Shown piece by piece: positions 47,078 through 56,566 of a stretch of DNA of 64,000 bases; the stretch's first letter is position 1; every line of letters begins with the position of its first letter. The notes beneath the pieces are model-generated. The model saw only the letters and a program-made list of their open reading frames with translations, was not told the DNA's origin and ran no database searches. The position numbers and the translations under genes are program-made. This DNA comes from Devosia sp. SD17-2 (GTDB taxonomy: Bacteria; Pseudomonadota; Alphaproteobacteria; Rhizobiales; Devosiaceae), in the NCBI RefSeq assembly GCF_029201565.1, contig NZ_CP104002.1, positions 3,551,001 through 3,615,000 of the forward strand, read 5' to 3'.

Positions 47078-47575
47078 CTAGAAGGTCCCCGTCGTCAACA
47101 GCCGCTCGAGCGGGCCCTGCGGCAGCGAGAGTTGCAGACCGCGTGCGAAAATGAACCAGACGACAAACGAAAAGACGATGCCGATGGGAATGGTCTGCCA
47201 GAGCGGACCGCGGCCAAAGCCCTTCGCGGTGAATGCAAAGAGAATACCGGTGGCGATGGCGAAGCCGGCGGTAGACAGCAGCAGGATCTGCGCGACGAGA
47301 CCGGCGACAATCCAGAGAATGGGGCCGTAGTCATCCTTGCTGCGGGCCGGAAAGCCATTGCGCAGAGCGGAGATGAAGGTGCCGATGGAAAGGAGCGAGA
47401 GACCCGTTGCCACCACATAGGGGAAGACCGTGGGGCCGACGCGCTGCTGCACCGGGGGCACGCGCATCTGGCTGGTCTGCCAGAAAATGACGATGGCGAT
47501 GGCAGCGAGGATCACCGCGATGACGAACGCCGCCCCATCGGGGCGGCGCGTGCTGTTGGGCGTGCCGGTGCTCAT
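47078..47575 (-). CDS. tctB: Tripartite tricarboxylate transporter small permease TctB
   Basis: A 165-residue protein with four predicted TM helices, typical of the small subunit. It starts overlapping the tctC stop by four bases (ATGA at 47572-47575). TctB is always poorly conserved, and the call rests on size, topology and position between tctC and tctA. Confidence 0.88.
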   Translation of the reverse strand: MSTGTPNSTRRPDGAAFVIAVILAAIAIVIFWQTSQMRVPPVQQRVGPTVFPYVVATGLSLLSIGTFISALRNGFPARSKDDYGPILWIVAGLVAQILLLSTAGFAIATGILFAFTAKGFGRGPLWQTIPIGIVFSFVVWFIFARGLQLSLPQGPLERLLTTGTF

Positions 47576-48516
47576 TCCACCAGGCCGATGTCTTTCAGGA
47601 TGGCTTCAGTCGCCGCGATATCGGCAGCGAGCTGGGTTTCGAAGGCATCACCGGCGAGGTAGGTATCGACCCAGCCACGGCTTTCGAGGGCGGCCTTCCA
47701 GGTCTCGGAATTGACCATGGCTTCGATGTCGGCGTTGATCGCGCTGACCTGCTCATCGGAGAGGCCGGGCGCTGCGGCGACCATGCGCCAGTTCTGTACG
47801 GCGGTATCGACGCCGGCTTCCTGGAGGGTCGGAGCATCAAAGCCGGGCACGCGGGTGTCGGTGGACACGGCGAGCAGACGCAGTTCGCCAGCTTCGATCT
47901 GCGAGGCGAACTCGCTGATGCCCGAAACGCCGACTGTCACCTGACCACCAAGGATTGCAGCGAGGGCTTCGCCACCGCCGGAATAGGCGATGTAATTGAC
48001 CTGGGTGGGATCGACGCCCACGGCCTTGGCGATGAGGCCAGCGGTGATGTGGTCGGCGCCACCAGCCGAGCCACCCGCCCAGGACACCGCACCGGTGTTT
48101 TCCTTTAGCTTGGCGACGAGGCCATCCATGTCGGCGATGTCGGAATTGGCGGGAACCACGATGCCAACGGCTTCGCCGGTGAGGCGGGCGATCGGGGTGA
48201 CCTCGGCCAGGGTGACCGGCGAGGCATTGGTCAGGATGGCGCCAACCATGACGTAGCCGCCGACGATCAGGGCGTTGGGATTGCCGTTTTCCTGATTGAC
48301 GAACTGAGCGATGCCGATGGTGCCGCCGGCGCCGGGAACGTTGGTGACCTGCACATTGCCCGAAATGCCTTCGGCCTGAAGGGCCTCCTGCATGGTGCGG
48401 GCGGTCTGGTCCCAGCCACCGCCAGGCGCAGCAGGCGCCATGATGGTGTAGTCAGCAGCAAAGGCGGGGATGGAGATGACGCTGGAAACCAGCGCCGCGA
48501 GAAGCAGCTTGTTCAA
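47572..48516 (-). CDS. tctC: Tripartite tricarboxylate transporter substrate-binding protein TctC
   Basis: A 314-residue periplasmic binding protein with a signal peptide (MNKLLLAALVSSVISIPAFA). Bug/TctC features are AAPGGGWDQTARTMQEAL, VTNVPGAGGTIGIAQFV and SWAGGSAGGADHITAGLIAK. It captures a carboxylate and hands it to TctA/TctB. A GTATAC-centred palindrome 79 bp upstream may be a GntR-type operator. Confidence 0.93.
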   Translation of the reverse strand: MNKLLLAALVSSVISIPAFAADYTIMAPAAPGGGWDQTARTMQEALQAEGISGNVQVTNVPGAGGTIGIAQFVNQENGNPNALIVGGYVMVGAILTNASPVTLAEVTPIARLTGEAVGIVVPANSDIADMDGLVAKLKENTGAVSWAGGSAGGADHITAGLIAKAVGVDPTQVNYIAYSGGGEALAAILGGQVTVGVSGISEFASQIEAGELRLLAVSTDTRVPGFDAPTLQEAGVDTAVQNWRMVAAAPGLSDEQVSAINADIEAMVNSETWKAALESRGWVDTYLAGDAFETQLAADIAATEAILKDIGLVE

Positions 48517-48594
48517 GATATCCTCCCAGAAACAAGGCGAACGTCGTTGCGTCCGTGGCTTCAGCTTAGGCCCGGGAGTCTGTCATCGTCCTGT

Positions 48595-48606
48595 CAAGTA
48601 TACAAG
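48595..48606. promoter_or_regulatory. Candidate GntR-type operator upstream of tctC
   Basis: CAAGTATACAAG has the GTATAC core and spacing of FCD-type GntR operators (TTGTATACAA-like on the other strand). It lies between the tctC start and the stop of the GGDEF-EAL gene. No GntR gene is in the window. Confidence 0.35.
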
Positions 48607-48619
48607 CTGGCTTGAGGCG

Positions 48620-50473
48620 CTAGGCGAGAAGCCTCTGAGGCAGGGGTAGACTGGCGCTGCGCGTCCGCTGGCCGAAGCGGGTCAGCAGGTCAGTGGCATC
48701 AGCCGGCGTGACCGGGCGGGAGAAGAGATAGCCCTGCCCCAAAAGGCATCCGAGATCGCGCAATATCTCGGCTTGCTCCGCGGTTTCGACGCCCTCGGCA
48801 ATGACGCGCATGCCCAGTTTGACGGCGATATCGATGAGGGCGGAGACGACGATCCGGCTCGGCACGTCGGTGGCGATGCGCGAGACAAAGGAGCGGTCGA
48901 TCTTGATGATATCGACCGGGAAGCTCAGCAGATGGGTCAGCGAGGCATAACCCGTGCCGAAGTCATCGAGCGCCACCAATATGCCCTGGTCACGCAGGGC
49001 CTCGACGGCACGCGGCACCTGATTGTCCGAGCCGCCCATGAAGACGGCCTCGTTGACCTCGAGCACGACATGGCGGAGCGGAACGTTTTCGCGCTCGAAG
49101 ATGGCCATCATCCGCTCGGCAAGGTCGCCACGCTGGAAATCGCCGGTGGTGACATTGATGCCGACGTGCTGAAACTCGATGTCGGCATCGAGCCATTGGC
49201 GCACATTGCGCGCCACCTGTTCGAGCATGCGACCGGTCAGTTCATAGGCGATGCGCGGATCGGAAAGGGCGGAGTGGAACTCCTGCGCCGAGGCGATGCG
49301 GCCATCGGGCAGGCGCAGGCGCGCCAGGGCCTCGACCCCGACGACTTCGGTGGTCTCGAGCAGAACCAGAGGCTGGTAATGCGCTTCGATCCGACCCTCG
49401 AGCATGGCCTGGTCGATCTGACGCACGAGGTCGATGCGCTGGATCATCTCAGTGCGCAGGTCGGGCCGGAAGCCCATATAGCGGCCGCGCTGGCTCTGCT
49501 TGGCGTGGTAAAGCGCAAAGTCGGCATTCTGGCAAAGGCGATCGGCGTCCTGCCCATCGGCGGGGAAGACCGCACCGCCCATGGTGACATGGGCCTCAAA
49601 GGACTGGCCGCTCGCCGCGACCATACCGCGGGCGGCGGTGCGCAGGCGCTGGGCCATGTCCTCAAGTTCGGCGTGGTCGGCGCAATCATTCACGAGAAGG
49701 GCGAATTCGTCGCCGCCAAGCCGGCAAGGGGTAACGCGGGGGTCGACCTGGCTGAGGCGGTTGGCGACAGTGCGGATCAGCTTGTCGCCGGCCGCATGGC
49801 CGATACCATCATTGACGCGCTTGAGGTGGTCGATATCGAGCAGGATCAGCCCGAACGGAGCGCCACGGACGATCGCGTCGCCCAGCAGCTGGTTGAAACG
49901 GCCGCGATTGGGCAGGCCGGTGAGCACGTCGAAATAGGCGAGGCGCCTGTTGCGCTCGATGATCCGCTCGTGCTCCAGCGCGAGGACGCAGAGATGCACC
50001 GCGGTATCAACGATCTGCTGCTCGAAGGCATTTGGCCCGCGCGGCTCGCGATAATAGAAGGCGAAGGTGCCGACGACACGGCCTTCGCGATCGCGGATCG
50101 GGCTTGACCAGCAGGCCCAGATTCCGAGGGGGATGGCGAGGTCGCGGAACGCCGCCCAGAGCGGATCGGTGCTGATGTCGGTGACCACCACCGGTTCATT
50201 GCGCCAGGCGGCCGTACCGCAAGAGCCGGCCTGGGGACCCATGGCGAGGCCCTCGATCTGGCTGGAGAAGCTCTCCGGCAGGCCGGGCGTCGCGAGAGGA
50301 TGGAGCAGGCCGGCTTCATCGACCTGCAGAATGGAACAGATAACTTCCGGCGCAAATTGCTGCACGCGCATGCAAATGATGCGGCCGATCTCGGCCAACG
50401 GCTCGCCACGCGCCACCGCTTCCAGCGTCTCCGTCTGGAGCCGCAGCAGATTTTCTGTGTTGTCCCCCGACAT
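48620..50473 (-). CDS. GAF-GGDEF-EAL protein (c-di-GMP turnover)
   Basis: A 617-residue soluble protein. A GAF domain (about 15-170, GPQAGSCGTAAWRNEPVVVT) is followed by a GGDEF domain (about 175-340) with an intact RLGGDEFALL signature and GLPNRGRF, and an EAL domain (about 355-600) with VGVEALARLR, E in VLEVNEAVF, ALDDFGTGYAS, IKIDRSF, IAEGVET and GQGYLFSRP. Both catalytic signatures are intact, so it could make or break c-di-GMP depending on the signal bound by GAF. Confidence 0.93.
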   Translation of the reverse strand: MSGDNTENLLRLQTETLEAVARGEPLAEIGRIICMRVQQFAPEVICSILQVDEAGLLHPLATPGLPESFSSQIEGLAMGPQAGSCGTAAWRNEPVVVTDISTDPLWAAFRDLAIPLGIWACWSSPIRDREGRVVGTFAFYYREPRGPNAFEQQIVDTAVHLCVLALEHERIIERNRRLAYFDVLTGLPNRGRFNQLLGDAIVRGAPFGLILLDIDHLKRVNDGIGHAAGDKLIRTVANRLSQVDPRVTPCRLGGDEFALLVNDCADHAELEDMAQRLRTAARGMVAASGQSFEAHVTMGGAVFPADGQDADRLCQNADFALYHAKQSQRGRYMGFRPDLRTEMIQRIDLVRQIDQAMLEGRIEAHYQPLVLLETTEVVGVEALARLRLPDGRIASAQEFHSALSDPRIAYELTGRMLEQVARNVRQWLDADIEFQHVGINVTTGDFQRGDLAERMMAIFERENVPLRHVVLEVNEAVFMGGSDNQVPRAVEALRDQGILVALDDFGTGYASLTHLLSFPVDIIKIDRSFVSRIATDVPSRIVVSALIDIAVKLGMRVIAEGVETAEQAEILRDLGCLLGQGYLFSRPVTPADATDLLTRFGQRTRSASLPLPQRLLA

Positions 50474-50672
50474 CGAAATCCCCTTTGCTGCCCCGATAGT
50501 GCACCCAGAGGGTAAATGGAGCTTTCTCGTGTATTGCTAAAATTGCGCTAACTCCCAGGAAAAATCCGGGCTCGGCCGACGTTTGCGAGGGGCTTCTGCG
50601 GATTGGCGGCCGGGGCGATCCGGGTGGGAACAGCGCGCGGTCGCTGCGCGTTGAGTCGGACCCCATTGCCAG

Positions 50673-53222
50673 GTGAGCCGCGCCATGAAAACCGCATCCC
50701 CGCAGGACCTGCTCAAGGACTACAAAGCCAAGCGAAATTTCGCCAAGACGCAGGAGCCATCCGGCGACGGACCCGCGGGCGAAAAGTCGGACCGCGGCAG
50801 CTTTGTGGTGCAGAAGCACGACGCCACGCGGCTGCACTATGATTTCCGGCTGGAGCTCGATGGGGTGCTCAAGAGCTGGGCGGTGACCAAGGGGCCGTCC
50901 AACAATCCCGGCGACAATCGGCTGGCCGTGCGCGTGGAAGATCATCCGCTCGAATATGGGGGCTTCGAGGGCACTATTCCCGAGGGAGAATATGGCGGGG
51001 GCACGGTGATGCTCTGGGACCGGGGCACCTGGGAGCCGCTGGGCGATCCGCATGAGGGGCTGGAAAGCGGCGACCTCAAGATCCGTCTCTTCGGCGAGCG
51101 GCTGAAGGGGGAATGGGTGCTGGTCCATATGAAGGGGCGCGACAGCAAGCGCAAATCCGGGCCGGACCGGGAAAACTGGCTGCTGATTAAGCATCGCGAC
51201 AGCTATGCGCGCGACAAGGACACGCTGACCACGCGCTTTACCCGATCGGTCGCCACGGGGCGCGACTTCAAGGGCATTGCCCGCGGCGCCGAGGCGAGCA
51301 AGGACAGCGATGTCGAGCCCGATGCCGTCTGGCATTCCGACACGGAAGAGGCCGAGAAGACCGACCAGAAGACCCGCACAATCGAGACCAAGGCCGCAAA
51401 GCCGAAGAAGGGCAGCAAAGCCCCTGGTTTCCGGCCAGTGCAATTGGCAAGCCTTGTCGACACCGTGCCTTCGGGAGAGGACTGGCTGTTCGAGATGAAA
51501 TATGACGGCTATCGGTGCCTAGCCGCCGTCGCGGGGGACGAGGTGAAGCTGTTTACCCGCAGTGGGCTCGACTGGACCGACAAATTCGGTTCGCTGGTGG
51601 CGCCGCTGCAAAAGCTCGAAATTGGGTCGGCGCTGATCGACGGAGAGATCTGCGCCTTTGACGCCAAGGGACGGACGGATTTTTCGACGCTCAAGAACGT
51701 GCTGTCCAATGGCGGACGGCTGGAGTTTTTCGCCTTCGATCTGCTGGAAGCCGATGGCAAGGATCTGACCAAGCTGCCGCTGATCGAGCGCAAGGAGCGG
51801 CTGGAAAAGCTGCTCGAGAAATCGACGCGGACCGATGCGGTGCAATATTCCACCCATGTGCGCGGGCAAGGCCAGAAGGTGCTCGATGCCCTGTGCGAGG
51901 GAGGGCATGAGGGGGTGATCGCCAAGCGGGCCAAATCGACCTATCGGGGCGAGCGCACCAAGGACTGGCTCAAGATCAAATGCCTGAAACGCCAGGAATT
52001 CGTCATTGGCGGATTTTCACCCTCGACCAAGCGGCGGGGATTTGCCTCGCTGCTGCTCGGCACCTGGGAGAATGGCAAGCTGCTCTATCGCGGCCGGGTG
52101 GGCACGGGGTTTTCCGACAAGCTGCTGGGCGAACTGGACGAGAGGCTCAGCGCTCTCAGCCGCACGGATAGCCCTTTTGCCGCCGTGCCGAAGGAAGCGC
52201 GGAAGGCCAAATGGGTCGAGCCGCAAATGGTGGCCGAAATCGCCTTTACCGAAATGACCGAGGACGAGGTGCTGCGGCACCCGTCCTTTATTGGCCTGCG
52301 CGAGGACAAGGCGGCCGAGGAGGTCCACTTGGAAGAGCCTGCATTGGATGGTGCAGCGATTGCCGATGAACTGGATATGCGGCTGACGAGCCCCGACCGG
52401 GTAGTCGATCCGACGAGCGGAGTGACCAAGGGAGATCTCGTGGCCTATTACGCCGCCGTAGCCGAGCGCATGCTGCCCTATGTTTCGGATCGGCCGCTGA
52501 GCCTGGTGCGCTGTCCGCAGGGGCGTTCGAAGGTTTGCTTTTTCCAAAAGCACGATACGGGCGGCTTTCCCGAGGAGCTCAAATCCACCCCGGTGCCGGA
52601 GAAAGACGGCGAGATCGCGGACTATTTCTATCTCGATAGTCTGGAGGGCCTCGTCGCCGGGACGCAGATGAATGTGCTGGAATGGCATATCTGGGGATCG
52701 AAGCGCGGTGACGTCGAGCGGCCGGACCGGCTGGTGTTCGACATCGACCCTGACGAGGGGCTCGATTTCTCCCATGTCGTGGCGGCGGCGAAGGATATTC
52801 GCGACCGGCTGGCCAAGATGAAGCTCAAGAGTTTCGCTTTGATCTCGGGGGGCAAGGGCGTGCATGTGGTGGTGCCGCTGGTGCCGAGCGCCAAGTGGGA
52901 AGAGGTGAAGGAGTTTTGTCGGAGCTTTGCGCAATCGCTGGCCGAAGACGAGCCGGACCGGTTCACCGCCAATCTCTCCAAAGCCAAGCGTAAGGGGCGG
53001 ATGTTTATCGACTATCTGCGCAATGAGCGGGGATCGACGGCGATTTCACCGTTCTCCGTGCGGTCGCGTCCAGGCGCGCCGGTGGCCATGCCGGTGAGCT
53101 GGGAAGAGCTGGATGAGCTTGAGGGGGCAAACGTCTTTACGATTGCGGAGGGGATCAAGCGGGTGAAGGCGGACGACCCTTGGGCGGATTATTTCAAGAC
53201 CAAGCAGAAGTTGAAGATTTAG
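50673..53222 (+). CDS. ligD: ATP-dependent DNA ligase LigD (non-homologous end joining)
   Basis: An 849-residue multifunctional ligase. Domains in order: phosphoesterase (about 1-185, FVVQKHDATRLHYDFRLELD; GTIPEGEYGGGTVMLWDRGT), ATP-dependent ligase (about 225-525, adenylation Lys in FEMKYDGYR), and primase-polymerase (about 555-840, LVFDIDPDEGLDFSHV; LISGGKGVHVVVPL). This order (PE-LIG-POL) is the one found in Pseudomonas-type LigD. It normally works with Ku; no ku gene is in the window. Start GTG 50673 or ATG 50685. Confidence 0.95.
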   Translation: MSRAMKTASPQDLLKDYKAKRNFAKTQEPSGDGPAGEKSDRGSFVVQKHDATRLHYDFRLELDGVLKSWAVTKGPSNNPGDNRLAVRVEDHPLEYGGFEGTIPEGEYGGGTVMLWDRGTWEPLGDPHEGLESGDLKIRLFGERLKGEWVLVHMKGRDSKRKSGPDRENWLLIKHRDSYARDKDTLTTRFTRSVATGRDFKGIARGAEASKDSDVEPDAVWHSDTEEAEKTDQKTRTIETKAAKPKKGSKAPGFRPVQLASLVDTVPSGEDWLFEMKYDGYRCLAAVAGDEVKLFTRSGLDWTDKFGSLVAPLQKLEIGSALIDGEICAFDAKGRTDFSTLKNVLSNGGRLEFFAFDLLEADGKDLTKLPLIERKERLEKLLEKSTRTDAVQYSTHVRGQGQKVLDALCEGGHEGVIAKRAKSTYRGERTKDWLKIKCLKRQEFVIGGFSPSTKRRGFASLLLGTWENGKLLYRGRVGTGFSDKLLGELDERLSALSRTDSPFAAVPKEARKAKWVEPQMVAEIAFTEMTEDEVLRHPSFIGLREDKAAEEVHLEEPALDGAAIADELDMRLTSPDRVVDPTSGVTKGDLVAYYAAVAERMLPYVSDRPLSLVRCPQGRSKVCFFQKHDTGGFPEELKSTPVPEKDGEIADYFYLDSLEGLVAGTQMNVLEWHIWGSKRGDVERPDRLVFDIDPDEGLDFSHVVAAAKDIRDRLAKMKLKSFALISGGKGVHVVVPLVPSAKWEEVKEFCRSFAQSLAEDEPDRFTANLSKAKRKGRMFIDYLRNERGSTAISPFSVRSRPGAPVAMPVSWEELDELEGANVFTIAEGIKRVKADDPWADYFKTKQKLKI

Positions 53223-53274
53223 GGATTTTGGTTGGCGGAAAAGGATGGATTGCCCGGACGAGCAACCGTGGACA

Positions 53275-54216
53275 TCACTGTTGGAATGCCGGTTCCTGTC
53301 GGGCGATGGCGTTGAGGATTGTGATGAGTTTTCTCACCGTTGCGATCATGGCGAGTTTGAAGGGTTTTCCGCGCAGGCGCAGTCTTTGATAGAAGCCGCC
53401 GAGAACGGGGTCTTTCACCTTGATGGCGCTGAGCACGGCCATGTAGGCGATATCGCGCAGATGTTTTCGTCCGCCAAGACAGCGGCCGTTGCGATCCGAT
53501 GCGCCCGATTGGCGGGCATAAGGGGCAACGCCGATGAGTGCTGCGGCCACCTTGGCGGAGACCTTGCCGAGCTCGGGCATGTCGGCCAGTAAGGCGATCG
53601 CCAGAACCGGACCGACGCCGGTCACCTGCCGCAGCCGCGCCTGGCGCTGCTGGAGCTGGCGATTGTCGGCGAGAAGGGCAGTGATGGCCGCTTCGATGCG
53701 TTTGATCTCCAGGGCGATGGCCGCCAGACGCTCCTCGATCAGGCTGCGCACAAGCGGCTCGTCGATGGTATCGAGCTGACTGACAAGGCCGCTCTTTTCC
53801 GCAACGATCCGCCGCCGATGGGCTGTGAACGCGCTCAGCCTTTGTCGGATCGGATCAGACACATAAGGGGTCAAGCTGGCGCGCACGGCCTGCAGATAAC
53901 GCGCGATCAGAGCGGCATCGATCTTGTCGGTTTTGGCCAATTGGCCGATACCCCGCGCGTAACTGCGGATCCGCGCCGGGGCTAGAACATGCACTTCAAG
54001 GCCAGCGGCATGCAGGCTCTCGGCCACGCGGGCTTCATAGCCTCCCGAGGCTTCGAGCCCGATGGCCAACGGCCCCAGTCTGGCCAGGCGCTGCGTCAGC
54101 TCGGCGAGCGCCTCCGGTCCAGTGCTGCAACGCCAGGATTTGCCAGCGGGATGGGTATGAACGTCCAGATGCGTCTTGGAAACGTCGATGCCAACGAAGA
54201 GGGTGTCGTGTATCAT
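53275..54216 (-). CDS. IS110-family transposase (recombinase)
   Basis: Protein identical to the two other copies, with intact DEDD and serine motifs. Confidence 0.95.
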   Translation of the reverse strand: MIHDTLFVGIDVSKTHLDVHTHPAGKSWRCSTGPEALAELTQRLARLGPLAIGLEASGGYEARVAESLHAAGLEVHVLAPARIRSYARGIGQLAKTDKIDAALIARYLQAVRASLTPYVSDPIRQRLSAFTAHRRRIVAEKSGLVSQLDTIDEPLVRSLIEERLAAIALEIKRIEAAITALLADNRQLQQRQARLRQVTGVGPVLAIALLADMPELGKVSAKVAAALIGVAPYARQSGASDRNGRCLGGRKHLRDIAYMAVLSAIKVKDPVLGGFYQRLRLRGKPFKLAMIATVRKLITILNAIARQEPAFQQ

Positions 54217-54401
54217 GACCTTGCTCCCAGGCTTGTGGTGCGGGCAACAGCCCGATCAACCGTTCGGGGTCAAAGGGAGCAGACAGGGCCTTGCTCGTCC
54301 TCGGCTGTGACAAACCAGCCGGACAAAACGGCCTCCTGACTGCATCAGCCGGGATGCGCAACCCGGCTGATGCCACCACTAAAGCACAGATCCTCCACAC
54401 A
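54217..54401 (-). ncRNA. Putative IS110 bridge RNA, copy 3
   Basis: The same non-coding leader as in copies 1 and 2, read on the minus strand. Its right target guide (GGACGAG) is perfectly complementary to this copy's CTCGTCC right flank, where copies 1 and 2 need one G-U pair. Confidence 0.68.
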
Positions 54402-54464
54402 AGCCGGGCAATGACGATGGGCAGGTGATAGAGGTCCCCCCACCCCAGCCTTGCTTCGGCCAGT

Positions 54465-55484
54465 TCACTGGTCATTGGCCTCGATCCCTTTCAGATAGGC
54501 CAGCGTCTCCAGTTCATCGCGGTCCAGAAACGGTTTTGTGCGGACGCCTTTGGGGCGGATGAGGCGCCCCTCTTCCCAGTCGGCGATGACGCGCGGGTGG
54601 ACATAGCCGGAGCGGCAGACGGCGCGCGTGTTGCCGAGACGCTGGCAGATGGTGTCGAGGACTTCGTTGACCTGGCGGGCGCGGCCGGTTTTGGTTTCGG
54701 CCCGCTCCATTTGCGAGAGCAGGTCATATGCGCCCACGGTGGCGGACCAGGTGCGGAAATGTTTCGAGCTGAACGTCCCGCCGGCACGCTCGGAAATATA
54801 GGCGTTCACGTCGCGCGAGGTGATGGGGTGAACGCCCTCCTCGTCTTCATACTGGAAGAGATGCTGGCCCGGCAGGTCCTGCAGGTTCGACACGATGCGG
54901 GCGATGCGCCGATCGGTCAGCTCCAGCTTCCATTGCTTTCCCGATTTGCCCTTGAAACGGAAGCGTACGGCCTTGCCGGCGATCTCGACATGGCGGTTGC
55001 GCAGGGTGGTCAGGCCAAAGCTCTTGTTTTCCTTGGCATAGCGGGAATTGCCGATGCGGATGAGGGAATTGTCGAGGAGCCAGACCACCGAGGCGGCGAC
55101 ATGGGGCAGATCGGTGCGACGGCGCCTGAGGTCCGCCTCGACCTGTTCCCTTATGCTCGGCAGGACCCTGGCAAAGGACAGGAGCGAGCCGAACTTGGTC
55201 TCGCTGCGGTGCTGGGTCCAGCGCGGATCATAAAGATATTGCTTGCGGCCGCGTTCGTCACGACCGGTAGCCTGAAGGTGGCCGTCGGGATCAGGACAAA
55301 TCCAGACCTCGGTCCAGGCGGGCGGGATGACCAGCGCCTCGATGCGCTGGCGGTCCATTGCCTTGAGTGCCTTACCCGCGGCGTCGAGATAGGCGAAGTG
55401 GTCGCCGCGCCGGATGCGGCGCCACCCCGGCTCGCTGTCGGATGAATAGATCAGCTCTTCGGGGGGCACCACATCCGTGATCAT
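54465..55484 (-). CDS. DNA topoisomerase IB (poxvirus type)
   Basis: A 339-residue bacterial type IB topoisomerase that relaxes supercoils through a 3'-phosphotyrosine. It has the N-terminal WTEVWICPDPDGHLQATGRD region, the catalytic RxxK-type and histidine segments (SSKHFRTWSATVGAYDLL) and the active-site tyrosine in CRSGYVHPRVI near residue 300. The neighbour ligD is on the opposite strand, with IS110 copy 3 between. Confidence 0.92.
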   Translation of the reverse strand: MITDVVPPEELIYSSDSEPGWRRIRRGDHFAYLDAAGKALKAMDRQRIEALVIPPAWTEVWICPDPDGHLQATGRDERGRKQYLYDPRWTQHRSETKFGSLLSFARVLPSIREQVEADLRRRRTDLPHVAASVVWLLDNSLIRIGNSRYAKENKSFGLTTLRNRHVEIAGKAVRFRFKGKSGKQWKLELTDRRIARIVSNLQDLPGQHLFQYEDEEGVHPITSRDVNAYISERAGGTFSSKHFRTWSATVGAYDLLSQMERAETKTGRARQVNEVLDTICQRLGNTRAVCRSGYVHPRVIADWEEGRLIRPKGVRTKPFLDRDELETLAYLKGIEANDQ

Positions 55485-55511
55485 CGCAGCTCCGTGCTTT
55501 GTTGTGTCGGG

Positions 55512-56558
55512 TTACAGAATAGCAAGCTGACGGTTCTCGAGCCGCCGCCCATAGGCATCGCGCGTCGTGATCTTGTCTTCGAGCGCGGTGATGACGCTGT
55601 CTAGGAAATTGGTGCCGTACATTTCGGAGGCGTTGTTGAGGCCGCCGGGGCTGAACACATTGATCTCGAGGATCTTGTCGCCAACAATATCGAGGCCGAC
55701 AAAGAACATGCCGTCCGCGAGGATTTTCGGGCGCACGGTTTCGGCGATCTCCAGCATTTTCGGAGTGATCTCGACCTTGGCGGGCCCACCGCCGACATGG
55801 ACATTGGAGCGAATTTCGCCCTGTGCCGGTACGCGGCGGAAAGCGGCGTAGTGGCCGTCGCGGATGATTGGCTTGCCGTTCATCAGGAAGAAGCGGACGT
55901 CGCCCTCGCTGGCCTCGGGGATGAAGCTCTGGGCGATCAGATAGCCCTCCTCGCTCACCGCCTCGAAAATCTGGTTGAGGTTCGGGTCCTTGGCGGAGGT
56001 GACCTTGAAGACATTCTTGCCGCCCGAACCCTGCAGGGGCTTGACGATGGCGCCCTTCTTTTCGCCGTCGATGAAGCTGCGGATCTCCTCGACGCTCTTG
56101 GAAATCAGCGTCTTGGGGCGGACGACGGCAGGATAATCCTGGAAATAGAGCTTGTTCTGCGCCTTGGCGAGACCGTCGGGATCGTTGAGCACCAGCGTGC
56201 CGCGCTCGGCGGCGAGGCGCCCGAAAATGGTGCCGATATTGGTCGCCCAAGGACGGTCGGAGCCATCGAGCGAGGGATCATTGCGCAGGAACAGCACGTC
56301 GATCTCGGAGATGTCGTAGGTTTCGACCCGGGTGTCGCGCGAGTGGAGGTCCTTGTGCAGCGTTTCGGGTTTTTTGTAATTGGCGGCAGGCAGCACTGTT
56401 GCGCGCACCGAGAGCGTATCGTCCGGGCGGAGGACGAAATCGCCGGGGGTGACGTAGCAGATGTCATGGCCTCGCATCAGCGCGGCGAGGGCGAGGCCGG
56501 TGGTGGTGTATTTGGCCGATTCACCGGCGATGGAATTGACGAAAAATGCGATGCGCAT
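55512..56558 (-). CDS. ATP-grasp ligase, glutathione-synthetase-like
   Basis: A 348-residue ATP-grasp protein of the GshB type (FVNSIAGESAKYTTTGLALA; LRNDPSLDG; NDPDGLAKAQNKLYFQDYPA; IVKPLQGSGGKNVFKV; LDIVGDKILEINVFSPGG). It would join an amino acid or peptide to a carboxylate using ATP. A standard GshB is about 315 residues; this one is longer and sits in an operon with a DUF1704 metallopeptidase-like protein and an N-formylglutamate amidohydrolase, so its substrate may not be gamma-Glu-Cys. Confidence 0.82.
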   Translation of the reverse strand: MRIAFFVNSIAGESAKYTTTGLALAALMRGHDICYVTPGDFVLRPDDTLSVRATVLPAANYKKPETLHKDLHSRDTRVETYDISEIDVLFLRNDPSLDGSDRPWATNIGTIFGRLAAERGTLVLNDPDGLAKAQNKLYFQDYPAVVRPKTLISKSVEEIRSFIDGEKKGAIVKPLQGSGGKNVFKVTSAKDPNLNQIFEAVSEEGYLIAQSFIPEASEGDVRFFLMNGKPIIRDGHYAAFRRVPAQGEIRSNVHVGGGPAKVEITPKMLEIAETVRPKILADGMFFVGLDIVGDKILEINVFSPGGLNNASEMYGTNFLDSVITALEDKITTRDAYGRRLENRQLAIL

Positions 56559-56566
56559 GAGGTCTC

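Larger units (their letters stand above)
53261..54401 (-). mobile_element. IS110-family insertion sequence, copy 3
   Basis: The same 1141-bp element, inverted in the window but in the same orientation relative to its REP hairpin. Joining the flanks at CT gives ATTGCCCGG-CTCGT-CCGGGCAAT; the C in place of T just after the core on the right side shows that TGT at the left end belongs to the element, which fixes the boundary. It lies between ligD and topoisomerase IB. Confidence 0.92.
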
